Part shown: positions 22,547 through 34,004 of the stretch, one piece after another
Layout of the letters: each line of letters starts with the position of its first letter
Position numbering within the stretch: position 1 is the first letter of the stretch
Assembly (NCBI RefSeq): GCF_002575655.3
Contig: NC_053041.3
Location: forward strand, 119,752,318-119,816,317
DNA length: 64,000 nucleotides
DNA from: Aegilops tauschii subsp. strangulata
Lineage: Eukaryota > Streptophyta > Magnoliopsida > Poales > Poaceae
Direction of reading: 5' to 3'
Made by a program: the position numbers and the translations under genes
Notes under the pieces: generated by a model
Told to the model about the DNA's origin: nothing
Database searches by the model: none
Seen by the model: the letters and a program-made list of their open reading frames with translations, nothing else

Positions 22547-24234
22547 CATGTGGAAGAAGAAATCTATATTTTGGGACCTACCATACAGGAAAGACCTAAA
22601 GGTCCGCTCTTCAATCGACATGATGCACGTGATGAAGAACCTTTGCGTAAACCTGCTAGGCTTCTTGGGCGTGTATGGGAAGACAAAAGATACACCGGAG
22701 GCACGGGAGGACCTGCAATGTTTGCACAAAAAAGACGGCATGCCTCCAAAGCAGTATGAAGGTCCTGCCAGCTACGCTCTTACCAAAGAAGAGAAGGAAA
22801 TCTTCTCTGAATGCCGGCTCAGTATGAAGGTCCCGTCTGGCTTCTCGTCGAATATAAAGGGAATAATAAATATGGCAGAGAAAAAGTTCCAGAACCTAAA
22901 GTCTCATTACTGCCACGTCATTATGACGCAACTGCTTCCGGTTGCATTGAGGGGGCTTCTACCGGAAAACATTCGATTAGCCATTGTGAAGCTATGTGCA
23001 TTCCTAAGTGCAATCTCTCAGAAGCTGATTGATCCAGAAATCCTACCAAGGCTAAGGAGTGATGTGGCGCAATGTCTTGTCAGTGTCGAGCTAGTGTTCC
23101 CACCATCCTTCTTCAATATCATGACACACGTCCTAGTTCATCTAGTCGACGAGATTGTCATTCTGGGCCGTGTATTTCTACACAATATGTTCCCCTTTGA
23201 GAGGTTCATGGGAGTCCTAAAGAAATATGTCCGTAACCGCGCTAAGCCAGAAGGAAGCATCTCCATGGGCCATCAAACAAAGGATGTCATTGGGTTTTGT
23301 GTTGACTTCATTCATGGACATAAGAAGATTGGTCTTCCTCAATCGCGGTATGAGGGGAGACTGACTGGAAAAGGCACGCTAGGAGGGGACTCAATAATAT
23401 GTAGGGACGGGCATTCTTGGTCTCAAGCACACTACACAGTTCTACAGAACTCTACCTTGGTGACCCCGTATGTCGATGAACACAAGAACATTCTGCGCTC
23501 CAAACACCCGGAGCAGTGTGACGACTATATTACATGTCAACACATCAGGACTTTTGGAAGTTGGTTGGAAACATGTCTCAGGTGAGAACACTGTTTCTGA
23601 TGAGCCGTACTCATTGTCCAGGGGACCATCTTCGACTGTATTGACTTACAAAGGATACGAGATAAATGGGAATACATTTTACATGATCGCCCAAGATCAA
23701 AAGAGCACCAACAATAACAGCGGTGTCCGCTTTGATGCAGCATCCAAGAGGCGAAAGGACACATATTATGGTTACATAGTGGACATATGGGAACTTGACT
23801 ACGGACATGATTTTAAGGTCCCTTTGTTTAAGTGCAAATGGGTCAATCTGTCAGGAGGCGGGGTACAGGTAGACCCACAGTACGGAATGACAACAGTGGA
23901 TCTGAACAATCTTGGGTACACAGACAAACCATTCGTCCTAGCCAATGATGTGGCGCAGGTTTTCTATGTGAAGGACATGTCTACCAAACCGAGAAAAAGA
24001 AAAGATAAGGAAGCGAATACATCATACGATGAGCCAAAGCGCCACATAGCTCTTTCAGGAAAAAGAGACATCGTGGGATTGGACCCAAGCACCATGTTAA
24101 GCGATGAAGAATATCCATGGTTACGGCGCAATAAGCAAAGGACACTAGCCAAGAAAAAGTGAAGACTTTCTCTCCACAACTATTATGATGATGCCTTTTA
24201 TCTAGAATATCACTGCAGTTACATGTGAAGAAAT

Positions 24235-25460
24235 GAAATGCCTTTTGTAACAGACGAGTTTTCGTATGAAACCCTGATACTTCGAAAGAGATTGTCCGTT
24301 TTGTACACGAAGTGCATCCAGTTTTTGCCGTAACCCTCTCAACTTTTTAGCACATGCTATGTCGGTGAAATGATGATACCATGCCAATTTTCAACCTCTT
24401 CAGAGTTCATTTGTAGTGCTTTTCAATTTCAGGGTCATATAGCTCAAAAAATCAGTAAATGCATGAAACATAACAAATGAAGTTAGAAAGGGTTGAAAAT
24501 TGATGATGTGGCTTTGAATGGTGCATTTTGAACACACAAAAAGTCCGGAGTTCAAATAAGTTCAAAAAATGAAATCCCTTTGTAACAGATGAGTTTTCAT
24601 CCGAAAGCCTGACACTTCGAAAGAGATTGTCCGTTTTGTACACAAAGTGCATCCAGTTTTTGCCGTAACCCACTCAACTTTTTCGCATATGCTATGTGGG
24701 TGAAATGATGATACCATGCCAACTTTCAACCTTTTCAGAGTTCATTTGTAGTGCTTTTCAATTTCAGGGTCATATAGCTCAAAAAATCAGTAAATGCATG
24801 AAAAATAACAAAGAAGTCAGAAAGGGTAGAAAATTGATGATGTGGCTTTGTGGTGCATTTTGAACACACAAAAAGTCTGGAGTTCAAATAAGTTCAAAAA
24901 AATGAAATCCCTTTGTAACAGATGAGTTTTCGTCCGAAACCCAGATACTTCAAAAGAGATTGTCCGTTTTGTACACGAAGTGCATCGAGTTTTTGCAATA
25001 ACCCACTCAACTTTTTAGCACATGCTATGTGGGTGAAATGATGATACCATGCCAACTTTCAACCTTTTCAGAGTTCATTTGTAGCGCTTTTCAATTTCAG
25101 GGTCATATAGCTCAAATTTTTTAGTAAATGCATGAAAAATAACAAATGAAGTTAGAAAGGGTTGAAAATTTATGATGTGGCTTTGAATGGTGCATTTTGA
25201 ACGCACAAAAAAGTCTGGAGTTCAAATAAGTTCAAAAAATGAAATCCCTTTGTAACAGATGAGTTTTCGTCCGAAATCCTGATACTTCAAAAGAGATTGC
25301 CCGTTTTGTACACGAAGTGCATCCAGTTTTTGCTGTAACCCACTCAACTTTTTAGCATATGCTATGTGGGTGAAATGATGATACCATGCCAACTTTCAAC
25401 CTTTTCAAAGTTCATTTGTAGCGCTTTTAAATTTCAGGGTCATATAGCTCAAAGAATGAA
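24235..25460 (+). repeat. 3.6 tandem copies of a 335-bp unit
   Basis: Units begin GAAATSCCTTTTGTAAC at 24,235, 24,571, 24,904 and 25,241 (spacing 336, 333 and 337), followed by a partial copy. It lies directly after the TNP2 stop codon. No coding content. Confidence 0.85.
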
Positions 25461-26429
25461 CTAATAGCAAAAAGAAATGAACTAATAGCAAAAAGAATGA
25501 ACTAAAAATAATCAATTAAGATATTATGTTATGATCAACTAAAATAAAACTATAATATCCTTCAATAGCCAAAAGAATCAACTAAAATGCTTTTATAAAA
25601 CTCTAATAGCCAAAGGAATCAACTAAAAAGCTTTTATAAACCTCTAGTATTTTTGAAACTAAAATTATATCAAATTTATGCAACTAAAATTATCAAAGTA
25701 TTTTCTGTTCAAAACATTAATAGCAAAAAGAATTTTCACAAAGAATTTTTTTGTTAGAAACTTTAATAGCAAAGTAAAACAATAAAATCTATTTTTGATT
25801 AAAACACACATTTAAAATAACCTAAAAATTACCTAAAGAAAAATGAATCACTCAAAAAAAATCAAATAAAATGCTTTTATAAAACTCCAATAGCCAAAGG
25901 AGTCAACTAAAAAGCTATTATAAACCTCTAGTATTTTTGAAACAAAAATTATATAAAAAACTTGCAACTAAAATTAGCAAAGTATTTTCTGTTCAAAACA
26001 TTAATAGCAAAAAGATTTTCATAAAGAAACGTTTTGTTAGAAACTTTAATAGCAAACTAGAATAACAAAATATGTTTTTGATTTAAAAAGACATTTAAAA
26101 TAACCTAAGAATTACCTAAAGCAAAATGAATCACTCAAAAAATCTAAAGAATTAAGTAAAGCATTAAACAAAAAAAAGTACAAAAAAAATGCCGCCTACA
26201 GGGCCACCACGGCCTGCATACGACTAGAAACCCAACTAGAATGTTGGGCCAGGATGCAGGCCCGCGGCCGGCCAATAGGCCCACAGGCATAGCAGTGTCA
26301 TATTAGGCCCGTAGGCCTGTAGTTCAGAGGTGTTTGAAAGGGAGGCACAACCACGCTTATAAACCGGTGCGCAAGCCCCTCGGCTAGTGAGGTGGGACTA
26401 AACTTCCACCATGGCTGTTCCAGGCACAG
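25461..26429 (+). repeat. AT-rich region with a roughly 285-bp direct duplication
   Basis: 25,575-25,865 and 25,866-26,145 are near copies (AAAATGCTTTTATAAAACTC ... CAAAATGAATCACTCAAAAA). 26,190-26,429 is GC-richer and holds GGCCxxCAGGCC-type units. No gene is seen. Confidence 0.65.
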
Positions 26430-26680
26430 GCTATTGGTCCCGGTTGGTGGCTCGAACGGGACCAATGCCCACCTTTGGTCCCGGTTCGTGGCACCAACCG
26501 GGACCAATGCCCACCTTTAGTCCCGGTTGGTGCTACCAACCGGGACCAAAGGTCTCTGTTTCCCGCCCTTTGGGCTGCTGAAAACAGACCTTTGGTTCCG
26601 GTTGGTGGCACCAACCAGGACTAAAGGGGGGCATTGGTCCCGGTTTGTGCGACGAACCGGGACCAATGCTTCGTCTATAT
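26430..26680. repeat. GGTCCCGGTTGGTG subterminal inverted repeats
   Basis: At least six TGGTCCCGGTT / AACCGGGACCA units in both orientations, the same core as the left end of CACTA I. They mark a CACTA subterminal zone (3' end of I, or the 5' end of a second truncated element). Confidence 0.75.
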
Positions 26681-27668
26681 AAGAAAACACTTGGCAGTTT
26701 CTGCAAAAATCACTTCTTCTCCGCCCCGACGCCCCCGCCGCCCCTCGTCGTCGTCGCCGCCGAGCCCTGCCCCGAGGCCGTCAGGCTACTCCACCGCGTC
26801 GTCGCTGACGCTGTCGGGCTGCTCCACCTCGCCATTGCCGCCGACGCCCTCTGCCCCGACGTTAGCGCCGCTCCCCATGCCCCTGCCCGCCCCGATGCCG
26901 CCCGCCGTGTGCCCTTGCCCGCCCGGCCCGACGCCGCCCGCCGTGCGCCCCTGCCCGCCCCGACGCCACCCGCCGTGCCCCACTGCCCCTGCCCTGACGC
27001 CTCCCTCTGTGAGCACCACGCTCCTGCCCTGCCCCGCCCCGCCGTTGCTGCCGCGTTGTTTTTACATTTTTTGTAGATTTTTTTGTTGTAATTTTGTTCA
27101 TAGAATTTTTATTTTGTTCATAGAATTTTTATGATTTTTTTTCTGTTGTAATTTTGTTCATAGAGTTTTAGGATAAAGAAAAAGAAGAAGAAGAAAAAAT
27201 GGGAGGAGGAGAAGTTTAGTTTAGTTTATTTTAGTTTAGTTTTAGTTTAGTTTAGTTTAGTTTTAGTTTAGTTTAGTTTAGTTTATTTAATTCAGATTAT
27301 TTTAGTTTAGTTTTAGTTTAGTTTAGTTTAGTTTTAGTTTTAGTTTAAGTTAGTTTAGTTTAGTTTTAGGATTAGTTTTAGGAATAGAGGAGAACAAGGA
27401 GAAGAAGAAGGAGAAGAAGAGGAGAGGAAGAAGAAATAGAGGAGAAGATCGAAGAAAAAAAAGAAGAAAACATTATTCCTCCTTTTTTTCTTCTTCTCCT
27501 CTATTCCTTCTTCTTCTCCTCCTTTTTTTCCTTCTTCTTCCTCTTCTTAATTTTTATCGGGTATGTCGTTGTCGATAAACCCCCTCCCCGATAACTTCGA
27601 CATGAGGGGGGAGGTCGATATACCCCCTCCCCGATAACATTATTTTCCCATGTATGTATGTCGTCGTT
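26681..27668 (+). other. CACTA-like leader, TTTAG repeats and purine/pyrimidine inverted repeat
   Basis: A TATA-like GTCTATATAAGAAAAC at 26,673-26,688 precedes a GC-rich stretch (26,720-27,050). T-rich intron-like DNA and (TTTAG)n repeats (27,217-27,372) follow. 27,376-27,551 is purine-rich, then pyrimidine-rich. 27,560-27,660 has CCCCCTCCCCGATAAC repeats. The organisation resembles the 5' end of a CACTA transcription unit; no exon can be proven. Confidence 0.45.
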
Positions 27669-29367
27669 TGAAAGGATCGATATAGTTGACTAGAGGGGGT
27701 GGGGTGAATAGGCAACTAACAATTTTTAGCTTTTCTTTACCAATTTAAACTTTGCATCAAAGTAGGTTGTCTAGATATGCAACTAGGTGAGCAACCTCTA
27801 TGATGCAACAACAACAAGCACACAAGCAAGCAAGGGATATAACACAAATAAGCTTCCACAAGTAAAGGCACGAGATAACCAAGAGTGGAGCCGGTGAAGA
27901 CGAGGATGTGTTACCGAAGTTCCTTCCTTTTGAGGGGAAGTACGTCTCTGTTGGAGCGGTGTGGAGGCACAATGCTCCCCAAGAAGCCACTAGGGCCACC
28001 GTATTCTCCTCACGCCCTCACACAATGTGAGATGCCGTGATTCCACTATTGGTGCCCTTGGACGCGGCGGCCGGACCTTTACAAACAAGGTTGCATTGGG
28101 GCAATCTCCACAACTTAAATGGAGGCTCCCAACGACACCACGAAGCTTCACCAATATGGAATATGGCTCCGCGGTGACCTCAACCGTCTAGGGTGCTCAA
28201 ACACCCAAGAGTAACAAGATCCGCAAGGAATTAGTGGGGGGAATCAAATTTCTCTTGGTGGAAGTGTAGATCGGGGCCTTCTCAACCAATCCCTAAAGAA
28301 TCAACAAGTTTGATTGGCAAGGGAGAGAGATCGGACGAAAAGGGAGCTTGGAGCAACAATGGAGCTTGGGGATGGAAGAGGTAGTCAATTCGGAGAAGAA
28401 GACAACCCTTATATAGTAAAAGAACAAATCCAACTGTTATCCACCAACTCAGCCTGCGAAGCACGGTACTACCGCGCCGGGGACGCGGTACTACCGCAAG
28501 GGCACATGGTACTACCGCAAGGCACTGCGGTAGTACCGCCCATGCAGCAGTATCTGAACTAGCTATGAAGCGATGAGGCAGAGGGCAGTAGAACTGTTGG
28601 CGTGGTACTACTGCTCCCCCTTGCGGTACTACCGCAAGGCAGGGATAGACTAGATTTGGGAAGGCACGAACATATAAAAATACATCGGTGGCAACTTCCG
28701 CTGAGTTGGGATCTATGCAAAAATCCGACACGGTAGTACTGCAAGCCAGGAGCGGTACTACCGCGTGAGGCGCGGATGTAAAAAATTGCATCCGCCCCTG
28801 CTGCCGCGCATGCTGCTGAGCCTGACCAGAGCGCACGGTACTACCGCGCCCCTGGCACGGTACTACCGCGTAGGGCGCGGATGTAAAAAACTACATCCGC
28901 CCCTAGTACCGCAAAAGTAGCAGTGCCTGGCCTGAGGCCACAGTACTACCGCTCCAAGGGTGCGGTACTACCGCGCCAGAGGCCGGTACTACCGCAAGGG
29001 CCTACGGTACTACCGCTCCGAGGAGCAGTACTACCGCATGCCCCAGTTTAGCAACACGACATTTTGCATAGACAAGGAAAGACGGAGGACGGGCCAAAGG
29101 AAAAATGGTGCAAAAGGAGTAGACGTGTACGTGATGATTCCACCCAAACATTTCCAAAGCGGACCCCCTCTTAATAGTACGGCTTTCCTACGACTCAAAT
29201 CCACCGAAAAGAAACGTAGAGAAACACCGTCTTCTATAGTCTTCGAGGGGCACCAAATCGTCTTGTGCCTAGTCATGATGTGTCTGAAATACTCAATGCA
29301 CATGATTAGTCCGCGAAAGCATTGTCATCAATCACCAAAACAACTAAGGGATAAAAATGCCCTTACA
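27669..29367 (-). repeat. 3' LTR of copia element D (1699 bp)
   Basis: The sense strand starts TGTAAGGGCATTTTTATCC (29,367 leftward) and ends ...CGATCCTTTCA at 27,669, giving TG...CA ends. About 16 copies of the odd palindrome GCGGTA-N-TACCGC (with variants) lie at 28,460-29,035. Confidence 0.82.
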
Positions 29368-29386
29368 ATCTCCCCCTTTTTGGTGG
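29368..29386 (-). promoter_or_regulatory. Polypurine tract of element D
   Basis: The minus strand reads CCACCAAAAAGGGGGAGAT immediately before the LTR start. A similar ACC-AAAGGGGGAGAG stretch occurs about 420 bases away (29,785-29,815). Confidence 0.75.
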
Positions 29387-30013
29387 ATTGATGACAATAC
29401 GGGATTTGCACAAAGGGAGATAACATACAACATGAGCAAACCCCACATCTCTAAAATATAGACGGGCTCCCCCTAGATGTGTGCTATCTAGATAAGTGCT
29501 TTGGACTGCACGGCACACATACTAGGATGAACACTCCCCCTATATTTTATAGACAAGGCATATCTTGCAACAATAAGGCTAACACTAAGCAAGATAATAA
29601 CTAAGAGCATAAAGTAAAGATCACAAGATAGCATAGGCTCAATAAGGTACGCTAGAGTGCATATGTCTTACACCATATGATAGAAAGGTCTCACAAGCAC
29701 AAACCAAACTAAAGCAAACGAAGTTCAATGAAATGGAAGCAAAGCGACAAGACGAAACACACGACAGACGACTCGCAAATCCTACACTCTCTCCCCCTTT
29801 GGCATTGAGACACCAAAAAGGCAGAGAGGACACCTACGACACAAGTGGTGGATCAAGCTAAAGTGATCACTCGTCACGCTCCTCGTCAGACTCGGTAGCG
29901 GGGATAGGCTCCTCCTCAGACTCAGTCCACTGATACCCCTGCTTCACCATCCATTCGGCCTCTGGAGTGATGTGCTTCTCGGATCCGCTGGAAATGTCCT
30001 CTCCAAAAGTCCT
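29387..30013 (-). other. 3' non-coding region of element D
   Basis: Lies between the envelope-position ORF stop and the PPT. It holds several CTCCCCCT runs (29,467, 29,534, 29,788) and no coding frame. Confidence 0.6.
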
Positions 30014-31219
30014 CTAGATCCTCTTGTCGTGGCGGCGACTCTCCTTGGAGGCAACGTGAGTCCGGTACTGCCCCTTTGCTTGCATGCAGAACAAGGCCAT
30101 CATCTTGGCCTTCAGCTTCTTAGCCCATGAGGGCTCAGTAGAGGGAGGAACATACCCAGCAGAGCTATCCTCATCTGCGTCCTCCTCCTCATCAACATCC
30201 ATCCTACCAGCCTCTGCCTCAGCACGAGTAGTAGTGTTAGCCAACTGAGGCTTGATGCGGAGCTTGATGGGGTCATGACGGATCCAGTCAGGGGCAACAA
30301 ACTCCTCGTTGGGATAGAGCTTCTCCCACGTCTTCGTGATCAAGAGAAACAGATAAGGGCCATAGATGGGTACCTTATGGTTGAATACCGCAAACCGAAG
30401 CTCGCACCACATGATGTGTGAGACATCAAGTGGTTGAGTCTGAGTCAGAAATGCCTCCTCACAAATGAGCATCATATCCACAAGATAGGCATGCACCTTG
30501 TCCTTGTCCCCAATGCGTGGAAAGAGAGAGTTGCAGAAGATCCGGTGCATAATGTCAAGGAATGGGTTTAGCACCCACGCCTTCTTGCCACTGGGAAGAG
30601 TCTTCTCAACATAGAGTTGCTGAAGCTTGTTCTTGTTGGCAGACTCGGGGTTGGCATGAGGGCGGACACCAACTGGCGTGTTGAGCCCCTCATCAGGCAC
30701 TTGCAGCAAAGCCATGAATTCCTTCCACTTAGCAGTCTTCTGTTGTCCATTGGTCATCCAGGTCATGGACCGTTCCTCATCAGTTGTCACATCCTAGCTA
30801 GTTCATGCATTAGAGTGTTGCATCATGTCTACATTTCACAGAAACCTGAAATGGGGAATGCCAGAAACCCCCAGCACCCCCCCTGGAACAACTAGGGTTT
30901 ACTAAAATTCTTTTCAATGAACCTGAAATGCCCTCCATAAATGTTCACCATCTTTGGTCTTGGCTAAAACCTCTGCCAAAAATGGTTTCATATTTTTGGA
31001 GGCCATTTTGGATTTTTGCACAAGCCATAAGTATTTGCATTTGGGCATTTTAAATGCTATAAATATTTTTAAATGCCCAAATAATTTTGAAGGTATTTTT
31101 AGGCTGTTGGGAATAATCTCAAAGGTGCCTCAGAATATTTTCAAGATTTTTCCAAATGAAATAGTATTTTTACTATTTCAAAACACAGTACAGAAATAAT
31201 CAAAAGGAGAAAGAAAACA

Positions 31220-32160
31220 GAAAGCAGAAACTTACCTGGCAGCCCACCTGGCGGCCCAGCACTGTGCTGGCCCGCGCCAGCGAGCTGCTTGCTCTCGCCA
31301 GAGCAGGCAGACAGGTGACGCGGCGAGCGCGAGCTCGCCACCGCGCCAGCTGCTTGCCGCCCTCGCCGCGGACGAGCTGGACGACCTTCCTCGATGCGCC
31401 CCGAGCCCCTGGACATCGTCACTCTCCCTCATCGCCTCTCCCTCGCCCCTTCCCCACCATGGCCGACGCCGCCGCAGACACCTCACCGGAGTAACCGTGG
31501 CCACCGTCGACCTCGCGCCATTCCACTGTGTCCTACAGCTCTGCCGTCGCCCACTCCTTCGAGCAAGCCGAGCCCCGAGTGCTCGTTTGCCCCGAAGCTC
31601 CGCCACCGACCTCGCCTTCGCCGCTCCCCGTCGGAGATCCCCTCCGCCGTCGCCACTGCTACAGCTCGTCTCCGACCCCGCCGCCTGCTCCGTCGCAACC
31701 GCCGTGAGCATGGCCACCTTCCCATCCTCCCCTCTCTCTCTCTCGAGCTCTGTAGCCACCGCACGAAGCTCACCCGAACGCGCCGCCGTACGAGCTCGTC
31801 GCCGACGAGGCTCCGGCCATCCAACGGCCGCACCACCGTAGCCATTAGCTTCACCGCAACGCCAGGAACCCGTAGCGCCATCGCATGTCCCTCGCCGTGC
31901 TCTCTAGCTACGGTTTCAACCACGCCCGTACTCCGGCAGCCGCACGGCTCGTCGCCGGCGTCGATTCCGGCGACCCCGAGCTCCACTACCACCACCAGTC
32001 GACGCGGTTCGCCCCCAGCTACATGTAGGTGCTCTCCGCCGTCCTTTTGGTCGCCAGGAGCAAACCCGCACACCACCACCTCGTCTGGACGTCGCCGGCG
32101 GCTAAACGCCGGTGAGTCAGCGTGGTTTGACCACGGTTTGACCCCCCAGGGTCACTGACA
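31220..32160 (+). other. GC-rich block of LARD 1
   Basis: Open frames overlap on both strands, as expected from GC-rich DNA, with Arg/Ser/Pro composition and no domain. It could hold the 5' exon of the acidic ORF, but no splice site was established. Confidence 0.35.
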
Positions 32161-32698
32161 AGTGGGGCCCGCCTGCTAATTAAATCTGGGTTAAAGTTAA
32201 AACTAATCCTAATTAACTAATTACCTAACCGTGACACTGACACAGGGGACCCACCCGTCAGGTTTGACCTGGACGACCCCGCTGACCCGCTGACGTCACA
32301 CTGACGTCAGGCTGACGCAATAAAACATTTACTGGAATTATTCTTATATTGGAAATTCCAGAAATTATCACAAACTTCAAAAAATCATAGAAAATAATCT
32401 ATATCTCAGAATGAAAAGATTTATATATGAAAATTGATCAGAAAAATCCATTCTATCCATCTGTACTGGTTTCATGCATGATTAAGCAAGTTAACCTACT
32501 GTTTTATACAGAACAAGATAAGGCATTATTATGGGCCATTTATGAACTTGGAATTTGAATCTTTGATTCAAATTAGTCCAAACCTTTCTGGCCTTAGTTG
32601 CATTAGCCCAATACATCCATTTTGCCATGTCTCATGCATGCATCATATTGTTGCACTTGCTTGGTGTTGATTGTGCTTCGGTATGCTCATCGTGGTAG

Positions 32699-34004
32699 GT
32701 CCTGCCGCCGAGGATATTCACGGGTATCCAACTGAAGGGCAGTATCCCACCACCACTCTGTCAGGCAAGCAACCCATTGATCATTTCGATACAAACCCAT
32801 CTTCTCGCTTCTGCTCTCGTTTACTGCATTAAGACAACGCGATTCAAACTGCTGTGTGTGTTGCGGTAGTTGAACCCACTTTCCTCTGCATGACCTGTCA
32901 TTGCCACAGTAACTAGATGAAACCCACTAGCATGTGTAGGAGTTGATTGAGCCATGTTGTGTTCCTACAATGCTATGCTTGCTACGCTTAGAGTTGTGTC
33001 AGGTCTGGCTCATCAGGGTGATGAACTAGAGTGAAAGTGCGTGTGTCGGTAATGAGAGTGAAGTGTGGAATACGATTTGGTAAAGGTATCGATGGGAGGC
33101 CATGTAGGAGTACATGGTGGGTTGTTTCATTGAGACCGTCCCTAAGAACTGAGATCTGTATGCGTGATTTAAGATTCAGCTACTACCACACATTGGGCCC
33201 GAAACCAATGGACCCCCTCGGCTTCTTATTCACCCTTGTCCTCTGTCCAGGAGTTGCACGTAGTTTCTGGTGTTTGTAGTAAGCTGGAGGCCGTGGACAG
33301 CGCTGACCAAGGGGTGGGCTGTGATGCGGTAGGCTCGTGGCACGGTGTACCGAGTCGCCCGTTTGGTGTCCGGGAACCCTGCACACATCGTTCGGGGCCG
33401 TATGTGGAAACCTCGGCCGGACTCCCTGCGGATGGAACCTGAATAGGCGATAAACCTGGACTAGAGACTCGAGTGTTTAGGTAGGCTGTGGCCGACACCC
33501 ACGTTGGGCTTCCGCTTGAAGGTTGCCGAGTACACGTCGTGTAGCGACGATAAGTGGTGAGAGCGTGTGTGACGAAGTACACCCCTGCAGGGTATGAAAC
33601 TATTCGAATAGCTGCGTCCGCGGTAAAGGACTACTTGGTCGCTTATGCAGTTCATAGACAAGTAAATGGATACTACTAAAAGCCTCAAGATAAGTGTGAG
33701 TACCGCGGATGGCCCTCTCGTTGGATGACGAGGGAGGATCCACGGTGGAGTATTGAGTTGGTGATTAGTGGACTCGTGTGAGAAAACTATTTCACAAGTG
33801 GTGTATCGTAGGATAGCTTAGCCAAGAGTCAAAGCTGGCTTGCTGCAATAACCCCACTACCTTCTTGAGAATGAACATGTATAGTAGGATCTGTTGTAAG
33901 ACTTGCTGAGTACCTTTGTACTCATGTTGCTTTAATTACTGTTTTCAGACGACAACACCGCCCCTTCTGACGGGTTCTACGTAGAACTCGACGACGACGA
34001 GTGA
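32699..34004 (+). other. Putative two-exon acidic ORF in LARD 1 (3' exons)
   Basis: Exon 32,699-32,764 (PAAEDIHGYPTEGQYP...) ends at CAG followed by GCAAGC, a GC-type donor. Exon 33,949-34,004 follows TTTTCAG and reads FYVELDDDE before TGA. The two join in phase 1 without a stop. LARD 2 has the same arrangement. The first exon and start codon were not identified and the product is unknown. Confidence 0.45.

Larger units (their letters stand above)
15299..24162 (+). pseudogene. TNP2-like CACTA transposase, disrupted by LTR retrotransposon C
   Basis: Segment one (15,299-16,619) shows the N-terminal TNP2/Transposase_21 signatures: HACPNDCILYRDAYEDL, ACPVCGALRY, NLSGQTNKGYHTCTHCLAD, with several stops (for example near 15,402 and 15,515) and frame slips near 15,750 and 16,065. 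At 16,619 element C interrupts the codons after GRTPM. The frame resumes at 22,552 with KKKSIFWDLPY. The second part (22,552-23,583) carries the DUF4218-like region (FFNIMTHVLVHLVDEI, FPFERFMGVLKKYVRNRAKP). A slip near 23,582 leads to the C-terminal DUF4216-like part (23,584-24,162; DIWELDYGHDFKVPLFKCKW) and a basic tail RTLAKKK. Role: DDE-type transposase recognising CACTA ends. This copy cannot be functional. Confidence 0.85.
13985..26690 (+). mobile_element. CACTA transposon I with TNP2-like gene, nested retrotransposon, 3' end not located
   Basis: The left terminus is CACTAGTAGAGAACATGG, followed by GGTCCCGGTTC-type subterminal repeats. Inside are a promoter-like region, a coiled-coil/TM ORF, a TNP2-like transposase, tandem 335-bp repeats and a second set of GGTCCCGGTTGGTG inverted repeats (26,430-26,680). 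A matching CTACTAGTG right terminus was not found before the copia element at 27,669, so the right limit is approximate. The end at 26,690 could instead belong to a second, truncated CACTA. Confidence 0.75.

Noticed and set aside
27217..27372. TTTAG repeats as an interstitial telomere
   Set aside because: The unit lacks GGG of the plant TTTAGGG repeat; it is a simple microsatellite in transposon DNA.
31232..32158. Open frames of up to about 250 codons in the GC-rich block of LARD 1
   Set aside because: Overlap on both strands without domains; only the downstream acidic exons have supporting comparison with LARD 2.
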